NCBI GenBank assembly: GCA_964346395.1
Contig: CAYFUT010000012.1
Span: 1-55,943 of the forward strand
Reading direction: 5' to 3'
Source of the DNA: CAYFUT01 sp964346395
GTDB taxonomy: Bacteria; Bacillota; Halanaerobiia; Halobacteroidales; Halobacteroidaceae
DNA length: 55,943 nt
Part shown: positions 16,676 to 25,579 of the stretch, piece by piece
How positions within the stretch are numbered: position 1 is the stretch's first letter
Layout: each line of letters starts with the position of its first letter
Translations under genes and position numbers: made by a program
The notes under the pieces: generated by a model
Seen by the model: only the letters and a program-made list of their open reading frames with translations
What the model was told of the DNA's origin: nothing
Databases searched by the model: none

Positions 16676-17017
16676 ATGTCAGTAATGGAAAAAGCGCAGG
16701 AATTAGCAGACGAGATTGTAGAAACAGAAGAATATCAAAATTTACAGGAGGTTCAAGCAGAAGTAGAGCAGGATGAGGAAGCTCAGCAGCTGCTGCAGCA
16801 GGCTCAAGCACAGCAGAAAAAAGCTCAGATGGCGCAGATGAACGGCCAGCAAGTTGGTGAAGATGTGCAACAAGAGCTGCAGTCTCTACAGGCAAAAATG
16901 CAGCAGAACCAGAAGCTGCAGAAGTTAGAACAAGCCCAAGAGAAATTTAATGAAGTAATGGAAACTGTTAATCAGGTAATTTCTGGTGCTCTAGGACCTG
17001 AAGAAAACGCACAATAA
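16676..17017 (+). CDS. ricA: YlbF/YmcA family regulator (RicA-like)
   Basis: A 113-residue, almost wholly helical, Gln/Glu-rich protein of the Com_YlbF family, consistent with a coiled coil. In Bacillus YmcA (RicA) works with YlbF and YaaT to direct RNase Y processing and affects sporulation and competence. Position between miaB and mutS is the same as ymcA in Bacillus, which supports RicA over YlbF. It has no cysteine, so it cannot itself ligate the iron-sulfur clusters reported for the Bacillus Ric complex. Shine-Dalgarno AGGGGGA before ATG 16676; 19 bases after miaB. The sequence is biased in composition, so assignment to paralogue is tentative. Confidence 0.78.
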   Translation: MSVMEKAQELADEIVETEEYQNLQEVQAEVEQDEEAQQLLQQAQAQQKKAQMAQMNGQQVGEDVQQELQSLQAKMQQNQKLQKLEQAQEKFNEVMETVNQVISGALGPEENAQ

Positions 17018-17034
17018 GTTTAAATATAGAGGGC

Positions 17035-17076
17035 AGTAAGCCTCTAGGGTAGAACCTGGGGGTTTTACTTATTTTT
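17035..17076 (+). terminator. Probable terminator after ricA
   Basis: Arms AGTAAGCCTC (17035-17044) and GGGGGTTTTACT (17058-17069) pair with one bulge and G-U pairs, followed by a T-run to 17076. It separates miaB-ricA from mutS, which has its own promoter. Confidence 0.5.
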
Positions 17077-17134
17077 TGGAATAATTATTTGTTAGTTAAA
17101 AGTTTATTATCGTCTTTTTTATAAGGGAAATTTA

Positions 17135-17143
17135 TGATATAAT
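17135..17143 (+). promoter_or_regulatory. Extended -10 promoter of mutS
   Basis: TGATATAAT (TGn plus perfect TATAAT) ~125 bases upstream of mutS. No good -35 (a T-run at 17115-17120), as usual for extended -10 promoters. Confidence 0.6.
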
Positions 17144-17267
17144 ATTTCTTTAGTATTTAATAGAATGAGACATTGGAAACTGTTTATTTTGAGGTCAGCA
17201 AGTTATAATATTCAAACTTAAAATTTTAAAATATAAATTGTAAACTATATAATTGGGAGGGATGAAA

Positions 17268-20009
17268 GTGTCGGAGTTAACACCGCTAATGCAGCAGTAT
17301 TTTTCAATTAAAGATGAATACCAGGAAGAAGTTTTGTTTTTTAGATTAGGAGATTTTTATGAATTATTTGCTGATGATGCCGAGTTTGTAGCCCGGGAAC
17401 TAGAGTTAACGCTAACTTCCCGCAATAAAGGAGGCGGCGAAGATATTCCTATGGCCGGAGTGCCCTGTAAATCAGCTGAGTCTTATATTTCGCAGTTGAT
17501 TAATGACGGCTATCGGGTGGCAATTTGTGAACAGACTCAGGATCCCAGTGAAACAAGTGGGTTGGTAGATAGAGAAGTAGTGCGGGTGATTACCCCAGGA
17601 ACAGTAGTCGATAGCGAACTGTTAGAAGATAAAAATAACAATTATTTGGCAGCAGTGGTAGGAGAAGAAGACGGATACGGATTTGCGTTAGTAGATGTTT
17701 CGACAGGAGAATTTGCTACTACTCAACTGGACGGGTCAACTAAAGTAAATAAAATAATCGATGAATTATCTCGGATTAATCCGGCTGAATTATTAGTAGA
17801 TGAAACGGTAAAAGAGTCGGAAGAAATTATGAGCTTTATTAATAATTACATAAATCCGATTTTGACTGAGATTGGATCGAATTTTGATTATCAGGGAGCG
17901 TATAGTTTACTAACTGACCATTTTGGGGTAGTTAATTTAGAAGGCTACGGCTGTGAAGAATCACCCTTGGCTGCCGAGGCCGCAGGAGCAGTATTAAATT
18001 TTTTAGTAGAGACGCAAAAGCGGAGTTTAGACCATATTAATGAATTATCGACTTATTCAACAACAGATTATATGGTTCTGGATGTGAATACCCGGCGTAA
18101 TTTGGAACTGGTAGAAACGATTCGGGATAAAGAAACAGAAGGTAGTTTGCTGTGGGTGTTAGACCAGACGGTAACTGCTATGGGAGGGCGTAAGCTGCGT
18201 AAGTGGTTGGAACAGCCGTTGCTAGAATTGGATAAGATTCAAGATCGGTTGGACAGCGTCGAAGAAATTAAAAATAATGTATTTTTAAAGGAAGAAATTA
18301 AAGACCTCTTGAAAGAGGTTTATGATATTGAACGGCTGATCGGCAAGATTATTTACGGTTCAGCTAATGCCCGCGATTTGATTTCACTGAAAAATTCGCT
18401 GATAATTCTGCCGGAAATAGAAGAAATTTTAGCTCAATTTGAGACAGGAAAATTAACCGCTTTACAGGAGCAGTTAGATAAATTGACGGAGATAACAGAA
18501 TTAATTGAAACAGCAATTAAAGAAGACCCGCCGACTAATTTAACTGAAGGTGAAATTATAAAACCGGGCTATGACGAGGAACTAGATGAACTGCTGGAAG
18601 CAATGAATAAGGGAAAAGAATGGGTGCTTGATTTACAAGAACAGGAACGGGAAAGAACGGGGATTGATTCCTTGAAAGTAGGGCATAATAAAGTACACGG
18701 CTACTATATTGAAGTAACTAACTCTAATTTAGATGCTGTGCCGGACGATTATGTTCGTAAACAGACCTTAACTAATAGTGAACGGTATATTACCCCGGAA
18801 CTAAAAGAAAAAGAGTCAACGATTTTAGGCGCGCAAGAAGAGAGTAAAGATCTGGAATATGAACTATTTGTAGAAGTTCGCAACCAGGTAGCCGAAGAAA
18901 CCGAGCGGATTCAGAAGTCAGCTACTGTGCTGGCGGAACTTGATGCGTTAGTTTCTTTAGCTGAGGTAGCTATTAATAACGGCTATACTAAACCAGAAGT
19001 TAATCATAGCGATCAGATAAATATTGACCAGGGCCGCCATCCGGTAGTAGAAAAAATGATGGCAGAAGAAGTATTCGTCCCTAATGATACCTATCTAGAT
19101 AACCAGGAAGATAGATTTTGTATTTTAACCGGTCCTAATATGTCCGGGAAGTCTACTTATATGCGGCAGGTTGCTTTAATTATTCTTTTAGCTCAGATGG
19201 GGAGTTTTGTGCCGGCAGAAGCAGCAGAATTGGGAATTGTAGACCGCATTTTTACTCGAGTGGGAGCTTCGGATGATTTAACTACTGGACAGAGTACCTT
19301 TATGGTAGAAATGAACGAAGTGGCTAATATTTTAAACAATGCTACGGAAAATAGTTTGATTATTCTAGATGAAGTAGGCCGGGGGACCAGCACTTATGAC
19401 GGCTTAAGTATTGCCTGGGCAGTAACTGAGTATATTACTGACCAGGATAAGTTGGGCGCCAAGTCGCTGTTTGCTACCCACTACCATGAACTGACGGAGA
19501 TAGAAAATTATTTGCCGGGGGTTAAGAATTATAATGTAGCTGTTAAAGAAGAAGGAGAGGAAGTAGTCTTTCTTCATAAGATAGTACCCGGAGAAGCCGA
19601 TGAAAGTTACGGAATTGAAGTAGCTAAATTGGCAGGAGTTCCCCGGGAAGTAATTGACCGGGCCCAAACAGTTTTAGAGCGGTTAGAAGAAGAAGAGTCA
19701 GCCCGGATTGTAGAGGCTACAGCGAAAGAAGCAGAAGAAAACAGCGGTTTCCAAGCTGAAACAGCGTCCGTTGAGGAGGAAGCAGCGGAGAAAAATAGAG
19801 GCCAAGCGGAGAAAAACAAAGTTCAACAGACTGCAGCTAGTCAAGAAGCAGAAGCAGTTAAAGAAAGTGCGGGCCAACTGGCTTTATTTGACGTTCAGGA
19901 GAATAATGAAATAGTGGAAAAATTAAAAGAGCTGGATATTATGTCTTTAACTCCGCTGGAAGCCATGAATAAACTGCATGAGCTACAGCAGGAGGCAAAA
20001 AATAATTAA
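17268..20009 (+). CDS. mutS: DNA mismatch repair protein MutS
   Basis: A 913-residue mismatch-recognition ATPase. The N-terminal mismatch-binding domain starts with the expected TPLMQQYFSIKDEY and carries the FYELF-type wedge (FRLGDFYELFADD). Lever and clamp domains follow, then the ATPase with Walker A GPNMSGKST (about residue 622) and DEVGRGTSTYDG. Between the ATPase and the C-terminal helix is an acidic Glu/Ala-rich insert of roughly 80 residues. The end, LDIMSLTPLEAMNKLHELQ, is the usual tetramerisation tail. Start: GTG 17268, 7 bases after GGGAGG (17255-17260); ATG 17262 is too near it. Works with MutL, 123 bases downstream. Confidence 0.97.
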   Translation: MSELTPLMQQYFSIKDEYQEEVLFFRLGDFYELFADDAEFVARELELTLTSRNKGGGEDIPMAGVPCKSAESYISQLINDGYRVAICEQTQDPSETSGLVDREVVRVITPGTVVDSELLEDKNNNYLAAVVGEEDGYGFALVDVSTGEFATTQLDGSTKVNKIIDELSRINPAELLVDETVKESEEIMSFINNYINPILTEIGSNFDYQGAYSLLTDHFGVVNLEGYGCEESPLAAEAAGAVLNFLVETQKRSLDHINELSTYSTTDYMVLDVNTRRNLELVETIRDKETEGSLLWVLDQTVTAMGGRKLRKWLEQPLLELDKIQDRLDSVEEIKNNVFLKEEIKDLLKEVYDIERLIGKIIYGSANARDLISLKNSLIILPEIEEILAQFETGKLTALQEQLDKLTEITELIETAIKEDPPTNLTEGEIIKPGYDEELDELLEAMNKGKEWVLDLQEQERERTGIDSLKVGHNKVHGYYIEVTNSNLDAVPDDYVRKQTLTNSERYITPELKEKESTILGAQEESKDLEYELFVEVRNQVAEETERIQKSATVLAELDALVSLAEVAINNGYTKPEVNHSDQINIDQGRHPVVEKMMAEEVFVPNDTYLDNQEDRFCILTGPNMSGKSTYMRQVALIILLAQMGSFVPAEAAELGIVDRIFTRVGASDDLTTGQSTFMVEMNEVANILNNATENSLIILDEVGRGTSTYDGLSIAWAVTEYITDQDKLGAKSLFATHYHELTEIENYLPGVKNYNVAVKEEGEEVVFLHKIVPGEADESYGIEVAKLAGVPREVIDRAQTVLERLEEEESARIVEATAKEAEENSGFQAETASVEEEAAEKNRGQAEKNKVQQTAASQEAEAVKESAGQLALFDVQENNEIVEKLKELDIMSLTPLEAMNKLHELQQEAKNN

Positions 20010-20116
20010 ATTTACAATTGACAATGGCCAATTTACAATTAGAAATCAAAATAAAAAATATTTTTATGGTTTTGAATTTAATTGTCAATTGTAAATTATA
20101 AATTGTCAATTTCAAG
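20006..20116. repeat. Inverted AATTGTCAATT/AATTTACAATT element, copy 1
   Basis: The mutS-mutL gap starts with AATTTACAATTGACAATGG and ends with the inverse, AATTGTCAATTGTAAATT plus a second unit, up to 16 bases before the mutL start. The two ends pair as imperfect inverted repeats around an unrelated A/T-rich centre. A second copy with the same end sequences lies in the hisA-hisF gap (45352-45503). Confidence 0.7.
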
Positions 20117-20132
20117 TAGGGAGGTGAACCGG

Positions 20133-22001
20133 ATGGGGAAAATTAAGCTCTTAAATGAAGAAGTAACTAATAAAATAGCTGCTGGGGAAGTGATTGAACG
20201 GCCGGCTTCTGTGGTTAAAGAACTGGTGGAAAATGCTATTGATGCTGATGCCACCCGGATTCAGGTGAAAGTTAAAAACGGCGGGAAGGATTCTATTCAG
20301 GTGATTGATAACGGCAGTGGAATTGCGGCGGAAGAAGTAGAATTAGCTTTTGAGCGGCACGCTACCAGTAAAATTGAGGAAGCCAATGATTTGTTTGCTC
20401 TGCGGACACTTGGTTTTAGAGGAGAAGCACTGCCGAGCATTGCTGCTGTTTCCCGGATAGAGGTAACTACTAAGCCAGAAGATAGCTTAAGCGGTACTAA
20501 GGTGCAGGTGGAAGGCGGAGAAATAGTAGAAAAATCGAGCTGCGGCTGTGCGCAGGGAACTAATATTATTGTGGAGGATTTATTTTTTAATACTCCGGTC
20601 CGCTATAAATATTTAAAACAAACAGCAACGGAAATGGGTCATATTACCGATATAATCAACCGACTTAGTTTAGCTTATCCGGAAATCAGCTTTACCTTAC
20701 GGCATAACGGCCGCCAGGTGCTGGAAACAAACGGCAACGGAAAGCTGCGGGATGTGATTTTTAATATTTACGGTCGGCAGGCGGCTCAGGAAATGATTGA
20801 GGTTGATTATCAGGAAGAGCATATGCATCTAGAAGGATATATATCGAAGCCGAGTGTAACCCGCTCTTCCCGCAAGTACCAGTCGTTCTTTGTTAATGAT
20901 CGGTTTATTAAAAGTGGGTTAATGGGCAAAGCAGTGTCAGAAGCCTATCATACTCTACTGACAGTAGACCGCTATCCAATTGTAGTGTTAAAACTAAATT
21001 TAAATCCGATTCTGGTTGATGTTAACGTGCATCCAACTAAATTGGAAGCTAAATTTAGCCGCGGAAATATAGTCTATGAGTTAGTTGAAAATGGTGTTCA
21101 GCAGGCGTTGAAAAATAGTGATTTGGTGCCCGAAATGAAATTGTTAGCAGCTGAAGAAGAAGAGACTATTAATAACGAAGCTCAGCAGACTGAACTGCAG
21201 CTAACTAATAAGAGTAATAAAACTAAACAATCAACCGCTGACAGCGGGCAGGATAAGAAAAAAATTAGCGCTGATTCCAGTTCTGATTATCAGCCCTCTT
21301 CTTCTGATCAAAACAGTAAAGAAGTTCGAGCACAGAAAATAGATGCTTTATTGGGAGTAGAAAATTCGCCAGAAGAAAATAATAAAGATGAACCAGCAGT
21401 AGCAGAAGAAGCGGAGGACTACCAGACAGAAAAAGGGTTAATTCCCTTAGGGCAAATCCATCAGACGTATATTGTTGCTCAGGGGCTGGATGGGATGTAT
21501 ATTGTTGATCAACATGCAGCTCATGAGCGAATTCGGTATCAGCAGCTATTAGCAGAATATCAGCAGCAGGAGCTTGAAGTTCAGGAGTTGTTGGTACCGC
21601 TGAAGTTAGATTTGATTCCTCCCGAACTAGAACTTCTGCAAGATCGACAGGATAAATTAGCTGAATTAGGTTTTGAGTTAGAACATTTCGGGGGGCAGAC
21701 TTATTTAGTCCGGGGGGTTCCTACCCAACTGCACAATTTAGATAATAAACAACTGATTAGGGATAGTATTGAGCAGTTATTAGCAGAAGAAGCAACTGAA
21801 AGCTATCAATTAGTAGAAAAGTTTATTACGATGTTGTCCTGTAAAACAGCCATTAAAGGCGGCGATAAGTTGTCAACTGAAGAGATGCGTCATTTGCTGG
21901 AGCAGATTGATGAATACGAAGTAACGAACTGCCCGCATGGACGGCCGGTGATGATGCACATTAGTAAACAGGAGCTGGCTAAGAAATTTAAAAGACAGTA
22001 A
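20133..22001 (+). CDS. mutL: DNA mismatch repair endonuclease MutL
   Basis: A 622-residue GHKL ATPase and nicking endonuclease. N-terminal motifs: ENAIDADAT, DNGSGI, TLGFRGEAL. A flexible acidic/Ser-rich linker covers about residues 340-440. The C-terminal domain holds the metal-binding endonuclease motif DQHAAHERIRY, with SCKTAIKGG and CPHGRP near the end, so this is the nicking type found in bacteria without MutH. Start: ATG 20133 after GGGAGGTGA; longer in-frame starts lie within the repeat element. It follows mutS and is followed by repeats and then miaA. Confidence 0.97.
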   Translation: MGKIKLLNEEVTNKIAAGEVIERPASVVKELVENAIDADATRIQVKVKNGGKDSIQVIDNGSGIAAEEVELAFERHATSKIEEANDLFALRTLGFRGEALPSIAAVSRIEVTTKPEDSLSGTKVQVEGGEIVEKSSCGCAQGTNIIVEDLFFNTPVRYKYLKQTATEMGHITDIINRLSLAYPEISFTLRHNGRQVLETNGNGKLRDVIFNIYGRQAAQEMIEVDYQEEHMHLEGYISKPSVTRSSRKYQSFFVNDRFIKSGLMGKAVSEAYHTLLTVDRYPIVVLKLNLNPILVDVNVHPTKLEAKFSRGNIVYELVENGVQQALKNSDLVPEMKLLAAEEEETINNEAQQTELQLTNKSNKTKQSTADSGQDKKKISADSSSDYQPSSSDQNSKEVRAQKIDALLGVENSPEENNKDEPAVAEEAEDYQTEKGLIPLGQIHQTYIVAQGLDGMYIVDQHAAHERIRYQQLLAEYQQQELEVQELLVPLKLDLIPPELELLQDRQDKLAELGFELEHFGGQTYLVRGVPTQLHNLDNKQLIRDSIEQLLAEEATESYQLVEKFITMLSCKTAIKGGDKLSTEEMRHLLEQIDEYEVTNCPHGRPVMMHISKQELAKKFKRQ

Positions 22002-22002
22002 A

Positions 22003-22046
22003 CAAAATGGAGAATTGAGAATGATAAATGATAAATGAAAAAGGAT
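22003..22046. repeat. Short GATAAAT heptamer array after mutL
   Basis: AATGGAGAATTGAGAATGATAAATGATAAATG directly follows the mutL stop codon in part; two GATAAAT units are in tandem. Arrays of the same words follow hisG, hisD and hisB. Confidence 0.6.
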
Positions 22047-22049
22047 AAA

Positions 22050-22138
22050 TTCGAAATCAAGTTCAAAGTCAAATTCAAACTTAAACTCAAGTTCAAAGTT
22101 AAGCCCAATTCAAGTAGCGACATGGCATGCCGTGTCGC
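22050..22138. repeat. Longest six-base-periodic tract plus hairpin
   Basis: From ~22055 to 22110 the plus strand reads CAAGTT/CAAAGT/CAAATT/CAAACT/TAAACT/CAAGTT in six-base register (minus strand: TTGARY). It ends in a hairpin GCGACATGG (22117-22125) / CCGTGTCGC (22130-22138). The period encodes an artefactual Lys-Phe-Lys repeat in one frame. It lies in the mutL-miaA gap, 62 bases before miaA. Confidence 0.65.
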
Positions 22139-22200
22139 GGTAAAATTATATCCATTAATTTGGAGAATTAACTTAACTGAATTTAACAGGGGGGTAGATT

Positions 22201-23148
22201 ATGCGAGAAAAGATAGCAGCGATTGTAGGGCCGACAGCAGTCGGGAAGACTAAATTATCTTTACGGGTAGCCGAAGATTTAGAAGGAGAAATCATTTCCG
22301 CTGATTCGATGCAGATTTATAAAAAGATGGATATTGGAACTGCTAAGCCGAGTCCTAAAGAGCAAGCTCGGGTGCCGCATCATTTAATAGATTTTGTTGA
22401 TCCGGCGGAAGAGTTCAGTGTAGCGCAGTTTCAGGAACGGGCTGATGAGATAATTCCCAAGATTTCTGAGCGGGGTAAATTACCTATGTTGGTAGGAGGT
22501 ACCGGATTATACGTTAAAGCCTTACTAGAAGGTTTTATGTTTCCCGAGATGGAAAAGGATTGGGATTTACGGGAAAGATTAGAGCAGGAAGCAGAAGAAA
22601 AGGGAACCGAATATTTACATAATAAATTAAAAGAAATTGATCCCCAGCGGGCAGAAGAAGTCCATCCCAATGATGTTCAGCGAGTAGTCAGAGCCATTGA
22701 AGTTTATCAGCAGACAGGGAAGACCTTTACTCATTTTAAGCAGCAGGCTCAGGCGCGTCCGCCGCGGTATCAAGCAGTTAAGATTGGGCTTAGGCGGGAG
22801 CGAGAAGAACTTTATGAGCGGATTAATCAGCGCGTTGATCAGATGATAGATGAGGGATTAGTAGAAGAAGTTAAGGAGTTATATCAGGCTGATTATGATC
22901 GAGATTTGATTGCGATGCAGGGCTTAGGTTATAAGGAACTGATTGATTACTTAACTGGAGAATATGATTTAGAAGAAGCAATCAGATTGATTAAGCGGGA
23001 TACTAGGCACTTTGCTAAGCGGCAGTTAACCTGGTTTAAACGCGATGATAGTATTCACTGGTTTGATGTAAGTGAGTATAAAATTGAAGATTTAGTTGCC
23101 GAAGTAGAAACTTTAATTACGGAACAACTGCTGGAGGGCATAGAATAA
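22201..23148 (+). CDS. miaA: tRNA dimethylallyltransferase MiaA
   Basis: A 315-residue enzyme that transfers a dimethylallyl group from DMAPP to N6 of A37 in tRNA, the step before MiaB. P-loop GPTAVGKT at residues 10-17, the conserved SADSMQIYKKMDIGTAKP, and the late Arg/Lys-rich tRNA-binding block (KRDTRHFAKRQLTWFKRD). Shine-Dalgarno GGGGGG before ATG 22201. Directly followed, with no gap, by a small Cys-rich gene. Firmicutes usually place hfq immediately after miaA; here six small or accessory genes intervene. Confidence 0.97.
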   Translation: MREKIAAIVGPTAVGKTKLSLRVAEDLEGEIISADSMQIYKKMDIGTAKPSPKEQARVPHHLIDFVDPAEEFSVAQFQERADEIIPKISERGKLPMLVGGTGLYVKALLEGFMFPEMEKDWDLRERLEQEAEEKGTEYLHNKLKEIDPQRAEEVHPNDVQRVVRAIEVYQQTGKTFTHFKQQAQARPPRYQAVKIGLRREREELYERINQRVDQMIDEGLVEEVKELYQADYDRDLIAMQGLGYKELIDYLTGEYDLEEAIRLIKRDTRHFAKRQLTWFKRDDSIHWFDVSEYKIEDLVAEVETLITEQLLEGIE

Positions 23149-23460
23149 ATGGTTAAATATGATCAGCAAGTTAGTAGATTGATTGCTCGGCTGCAGGAGC
23201 AGTCTAAAGTGAGGCTCATTTCGCCGTCGGCTAGTCAATCGATTAGCTGCAGCGCCTGTAATTGTGAATCAGAGGAGCACGACTATTATATTTACTGCGG
23301 GCTAATAGATGGCTATTTATGCCGGGTGTGCTGCTGCTATGATCTGTATAATGATTATCAGTTAGTTAATGACCTGCTGGCAGCGGAAGTATTTGCGGGA
23401 GTAGAAGAAGTACAAATGCTGTGTGATGAGTACTGTTCGGCAGAATGGGAGGAGAGATGA
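23149..23460 (+). CDS. Ten-cysteine small protein, unknown function
   Basis: A 103-residue acidic protein I do not recognise. Ten cysteines (34, 37, 39, 50, 58, 61, 62, 63, 92, 96) form CxxCxC, a lone Cys, CxxCCC and CxxxC, with the first eight between residues 34 and 63; this suggests a zinc- or iron-sulfur-binding fold. The N-terminal 30 residues are polar/helical. It begins at the base after the miaA stop, with GGAGGG inside the end of miaA as Shine-Dalgarno, so it is translationally coupled to MiaA. A role with the tRNA-modifying enzymes is only inferred from that coupling. Confidence 0.7.
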   Translation: MVKYDQQVSRLIARLQEQSKVRLISPSASQSISCSACNCESEEHDYYIYCGLIDGYLCRVCCCYDLYNDYQLVNDLLAAEVFAGVEEVQMLCDEYCSAEWEER

Positions 23461-23580
23461 CCCTTTTAAATAATTACATAAAACAGTATAATAAGTATAA
23501 TATTACATTAAAACTATAATTTACTGATAGAGAGGAAAGCAAGCAGTAGTCAGGCGGAGGATAAATTAAGGAGGATTATT

Positions 23581-23862
23581 GTGGAGCGTATAATTTTATT
23601 AATCTTAGGAATTATTATAGTTGGTCTTATAATTAAATTACTTGCTTGGTTAGCTGAAATAATTATGAAAGTAGTAGTTGCTGTTATCTGCATAGTGGTT
23701 TTACTAATTTTATTTGAAGTACCCATTCCTCCGGAAGTTAGTGAACAGTTAAAAGAAGGGATTGCTTTCCTGCAGCAGCAGTTTAAAAATATTAATTTTG
23801 CGGGGTTAAAGAAAAAAATAATTGCTTTCTTCAAATTAGGTCGAGAGTATTTAAATGGATAA
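23581..23862 (+). CDS. Small membrane protein, unknown function
   Basis: A 93-residue protein whose first ~47 residues are almost entirely Ile/Val/Leu and form one or two transmembrane helices; the rest is an amphipathic tail (EVSEQLKEGIAFLQQQFK) with basic stretches at the end. GTG 23581 follows AAGGAGG (23568-23574) by 6 bases, a strong signal for translation. A terminator at 23871 follows directly. No family recognised. It is also read on the opposite strand as a hydrophobic frame, but that lacks a ribosome-binding site. Confidence 0.65.
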   Translation: MERIILLILGIIIVGLIIKLLAWLAEIIMKVVVAVICIVVLLILFEVPIPPEVSEQLKEGIAFLQQQFKNINFAGLKKKIIAFFKLGREYLNG

Positions 23863-23870
23863 CTAGTTTA

Positions 23871-23894
23871 AGCAGCCGCGGGGCTGCTTTTTTA
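23871..23894 (+). terminator. Intrinsic terminator
   Basis: AGCAGCC (23871-23877), loop GCGG, GGCTGCT (23882-23888), then a T-run. Ends the miaA transcript. A TATAAT at 23930-23935 may restart transcription for the ATPase gene. Confidence 0.9.
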
Positions 23895-23965
23895 TCTAAT
23901 TATTTATTATGTTTCTCTGACCTGCGGCATATAATAGTAAACAAGTAAGTGCGGGGAGTGATTTT

Positions 23966-24907
23966 ATGGGCCAGGATAGAAGAGAAGAAATATTAGCTAA
24001 ATTTAAGCAGGGCCAACTTTCTCTGCCGCAGTTGTTTGACCAACTAGAGGAATCTCCCGCAGCTGAGAAGCAGGAGCAGGGAATTAAAACAGAAGAACTT
24101 CAGCAGGTAGAAAAAGAGCTGAATCAATTAATTGGGCTGGAGAAAATAAAAAAAATAGTAGCTGAAATAAAAGCCTTTGTTCGAATTCAAAAAGAGCGAA
24201 AGCGTCGCCAATTACAGGCTGAATCAGTAGTATTACATATGATATTTAAAGGCAATCCGGGCACCGGGAAAACTACAGTAGCCCGGTTATTAGGCAGGCT
24301 ATTTAAAGCATTGGGCGTTCTGGAAACGGGAGACTTAAAGGAAGTAGAGCGGGCGGATTTAGTAGGAGAATATGTCGGTCATACTGCCCAAAAGACTAAA
24401 GAAGCAATCGAAGCAGCCCAGGGGGGCGTTTTATTTATTGATGAAGCTTATTCTTTATCCCGAGGCGGGAAGAAGGATTTTGGTAAAGAAGCTATTGATA
24501 CTTTAGTGAAAGCTTTAGAGGCTGAACGACAAGAGTTGATTATTATTTTGGCTGGCTATCCGGAGGAAATGGATTATTTTTTGCAGAGTAATCCCGGGCT
24601 TAAATCTCGTTTTCCGCTGCAGATAGAATTTGAGGACTACACGCTAGAACAGTTAGTAAAGATTGGGTGCATAATGGCGGAGAGGAGAGAGTATAAATTA
24701 ACTGCGGGGGGAGAAACTAAATTATATACTATTCTATCTCAATTAAGAGCCGAAGGGGGCTTAGATGCCGGCAATGCTCGGACAGTACGGAATATTATTG
24801 AAGGAGCTGTCCGCAAACAGGCACTGCGGTTAGTAAACGAGGAGCAGTTGGCTCGCCAGCAGTTAATAAAATTGACTAAATCAGATTTGGGGGAGGTAAA
24901 TTTTTAG
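23966..24907 (+). CDS. spoVK: AAA+ ATPase, SpoVK/CbbX family
   Basis: A 313-residue single-domain AAA+ ATPase. Walker A GNPGTGKTT (residues 96-104), Walker B GGVLFIDEAYSL (D159, E160), and a C-terminal lid with NARTVRN (the sensor-2 arginine region). Residues 1-60 are an acidic helical lead. The family covers Rubisco activase CbbX and stage V sporulation protein K; with no Calvin-cycle genes and an hfq-proximal location as in Bacillus, SpoVK is the better call. It would act in the mother cell during spore maturation. Shine-Dalgarno GGGGAGTGA before ATG 23966; the GTPase gene follows after 18 bases. Confidence 0.87.
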   Translation: MGQDRREEILAKFKQGQLSLPQLFDQLEESPAAEKQEQGIKTEELQQVEKELNQLIGLEKIKKIVAEIKAFVRIQKERKRRQLQAESVVLHMIFKGNPGTGKTTVARLLGRLFKALGVLETGDLKEVERADLVGEYVGHTAQKTKEAIEAAQGGVLFIDEAYSLSRGGKKDFGKEAIDTLVKALEAERQELIIILAGYPEEMDYFLQSNPGLKSRFPLQIEFEDYTLEQLVKIGCIMAERREYKLTAGGETKLYTILSQLRAEGGLDAGNARTVRNIIEGAVRKQALRLVNEEQLARQQLIKLTKSDLGEVNF

Positions 24908-24925
24908 CTAATCAGAGGTGAAAAG

Positions 24926-25525
24926 ATGAGTTCAGCGCTGCTAGTAGGACAGCCTAATGTAGGAAAAACTTGCTTTTTAATAAATTTTGCTCGTTATCTA
25001 GGGATTAGTCAGCTTAATTTATTAGTTCGGCAGCCGGCCGGATTTATGGTGAATAAGAGTTATCAGCTAGAGACGGCCGAACAGGAATTGACCTCTCTTA
25101 AGCCACACCGGACTAAACAGCTGCAGCATATAAAATTGAAATTGCCGGCCGGCAAACAGGATAAGCAGGTGAAATTATTTGATAGCTGTGGGTTAGTAAA
25201 GGGAATTCACAGTCAGGCTCGAGTTAGAAAAGGAATGGCTCAGACCTTAAATCAGCTCTTTAATAGTGAGATTGTGCTGCATATGATTGATATTAGTAAA
25301 TTTAACCGCCAACAGGGTTTAGAACGGGTAGATAGGGAAATATATGAGTTTTTACAAAACCAGACAAGTTATAAAATTATAGCTAATAAAATTGACCTTG
25401 ATTACCAGCAACAGCGGTTAAGAGGACTACAGGAATTAGTAGGTGAGCGGATGATACTACCTATTTCTGCTCTTTACCAGCAGGGGTTTAAGCAGGTAAA
25501 AGCCTTTTTGCTGCATAATTTGTAG
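24926..25525 (+). CDS. Small P-loop GTPase of unrecognised family
   Basis: A 199-residue TRAFAC-type GTPase: G1 GQPNVGKT (residues 8-15), G3 DSCG (86-89), G4 NKID (154-157), G5 SAL near the end. It has no additional RNA-binding domain such as KH, unlike Era or EngA, and is not HflX although hflX is near spoVK in Bacillus. A 50-residue insert between G1 and G3 (QPAGF...PHRTKQ) has no known counterpart to me. Shine-Dalgarno GAGGTGA. It is in a tight run spoVK-GTPase-UbiA-like-hfq. Role unknown; a sporulation or membrane-linked switch is a guess from neighbours. Confidence 0.8.
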   Translation: MSSALLVGQPNVGKTCFLINFARYLGISQLNLLVRQPAGFMVNKSYQLETAEQELTSLKPHRTKQLQHIKLKLPAGKQDKQVKLFDSCGLVKGIHSQARVRKGMAQTLNQLFNSEIVLHMIDISKFNRQQGLERVDREIYEFLQNQTSYKIIANKIDLDYQQQRLRGLQELVGERMILPISALYQQGFKQVKAFLLHNL

Positions 25526-25579
25526 CTATAAGGAGGGAGTATAGTTAAACAGATTAGTGTAATTTTTCTAGTCGGGATA

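Noticed and set aside
22035..22253. A 72-codon frame with a Lys-Phe-Lys-Val repeat after mutL
   Set aside because: It is the translation of the six-base-periodic intergenic tract and runs into the start of miaA in another frame; no ribosome-binding site.
23550..23834. Antisense hydrophobic 94-codon frame
   Set aside because: It mirrors the plus-strand membrane gene at 23581, which has the strong ribosome-binding site.
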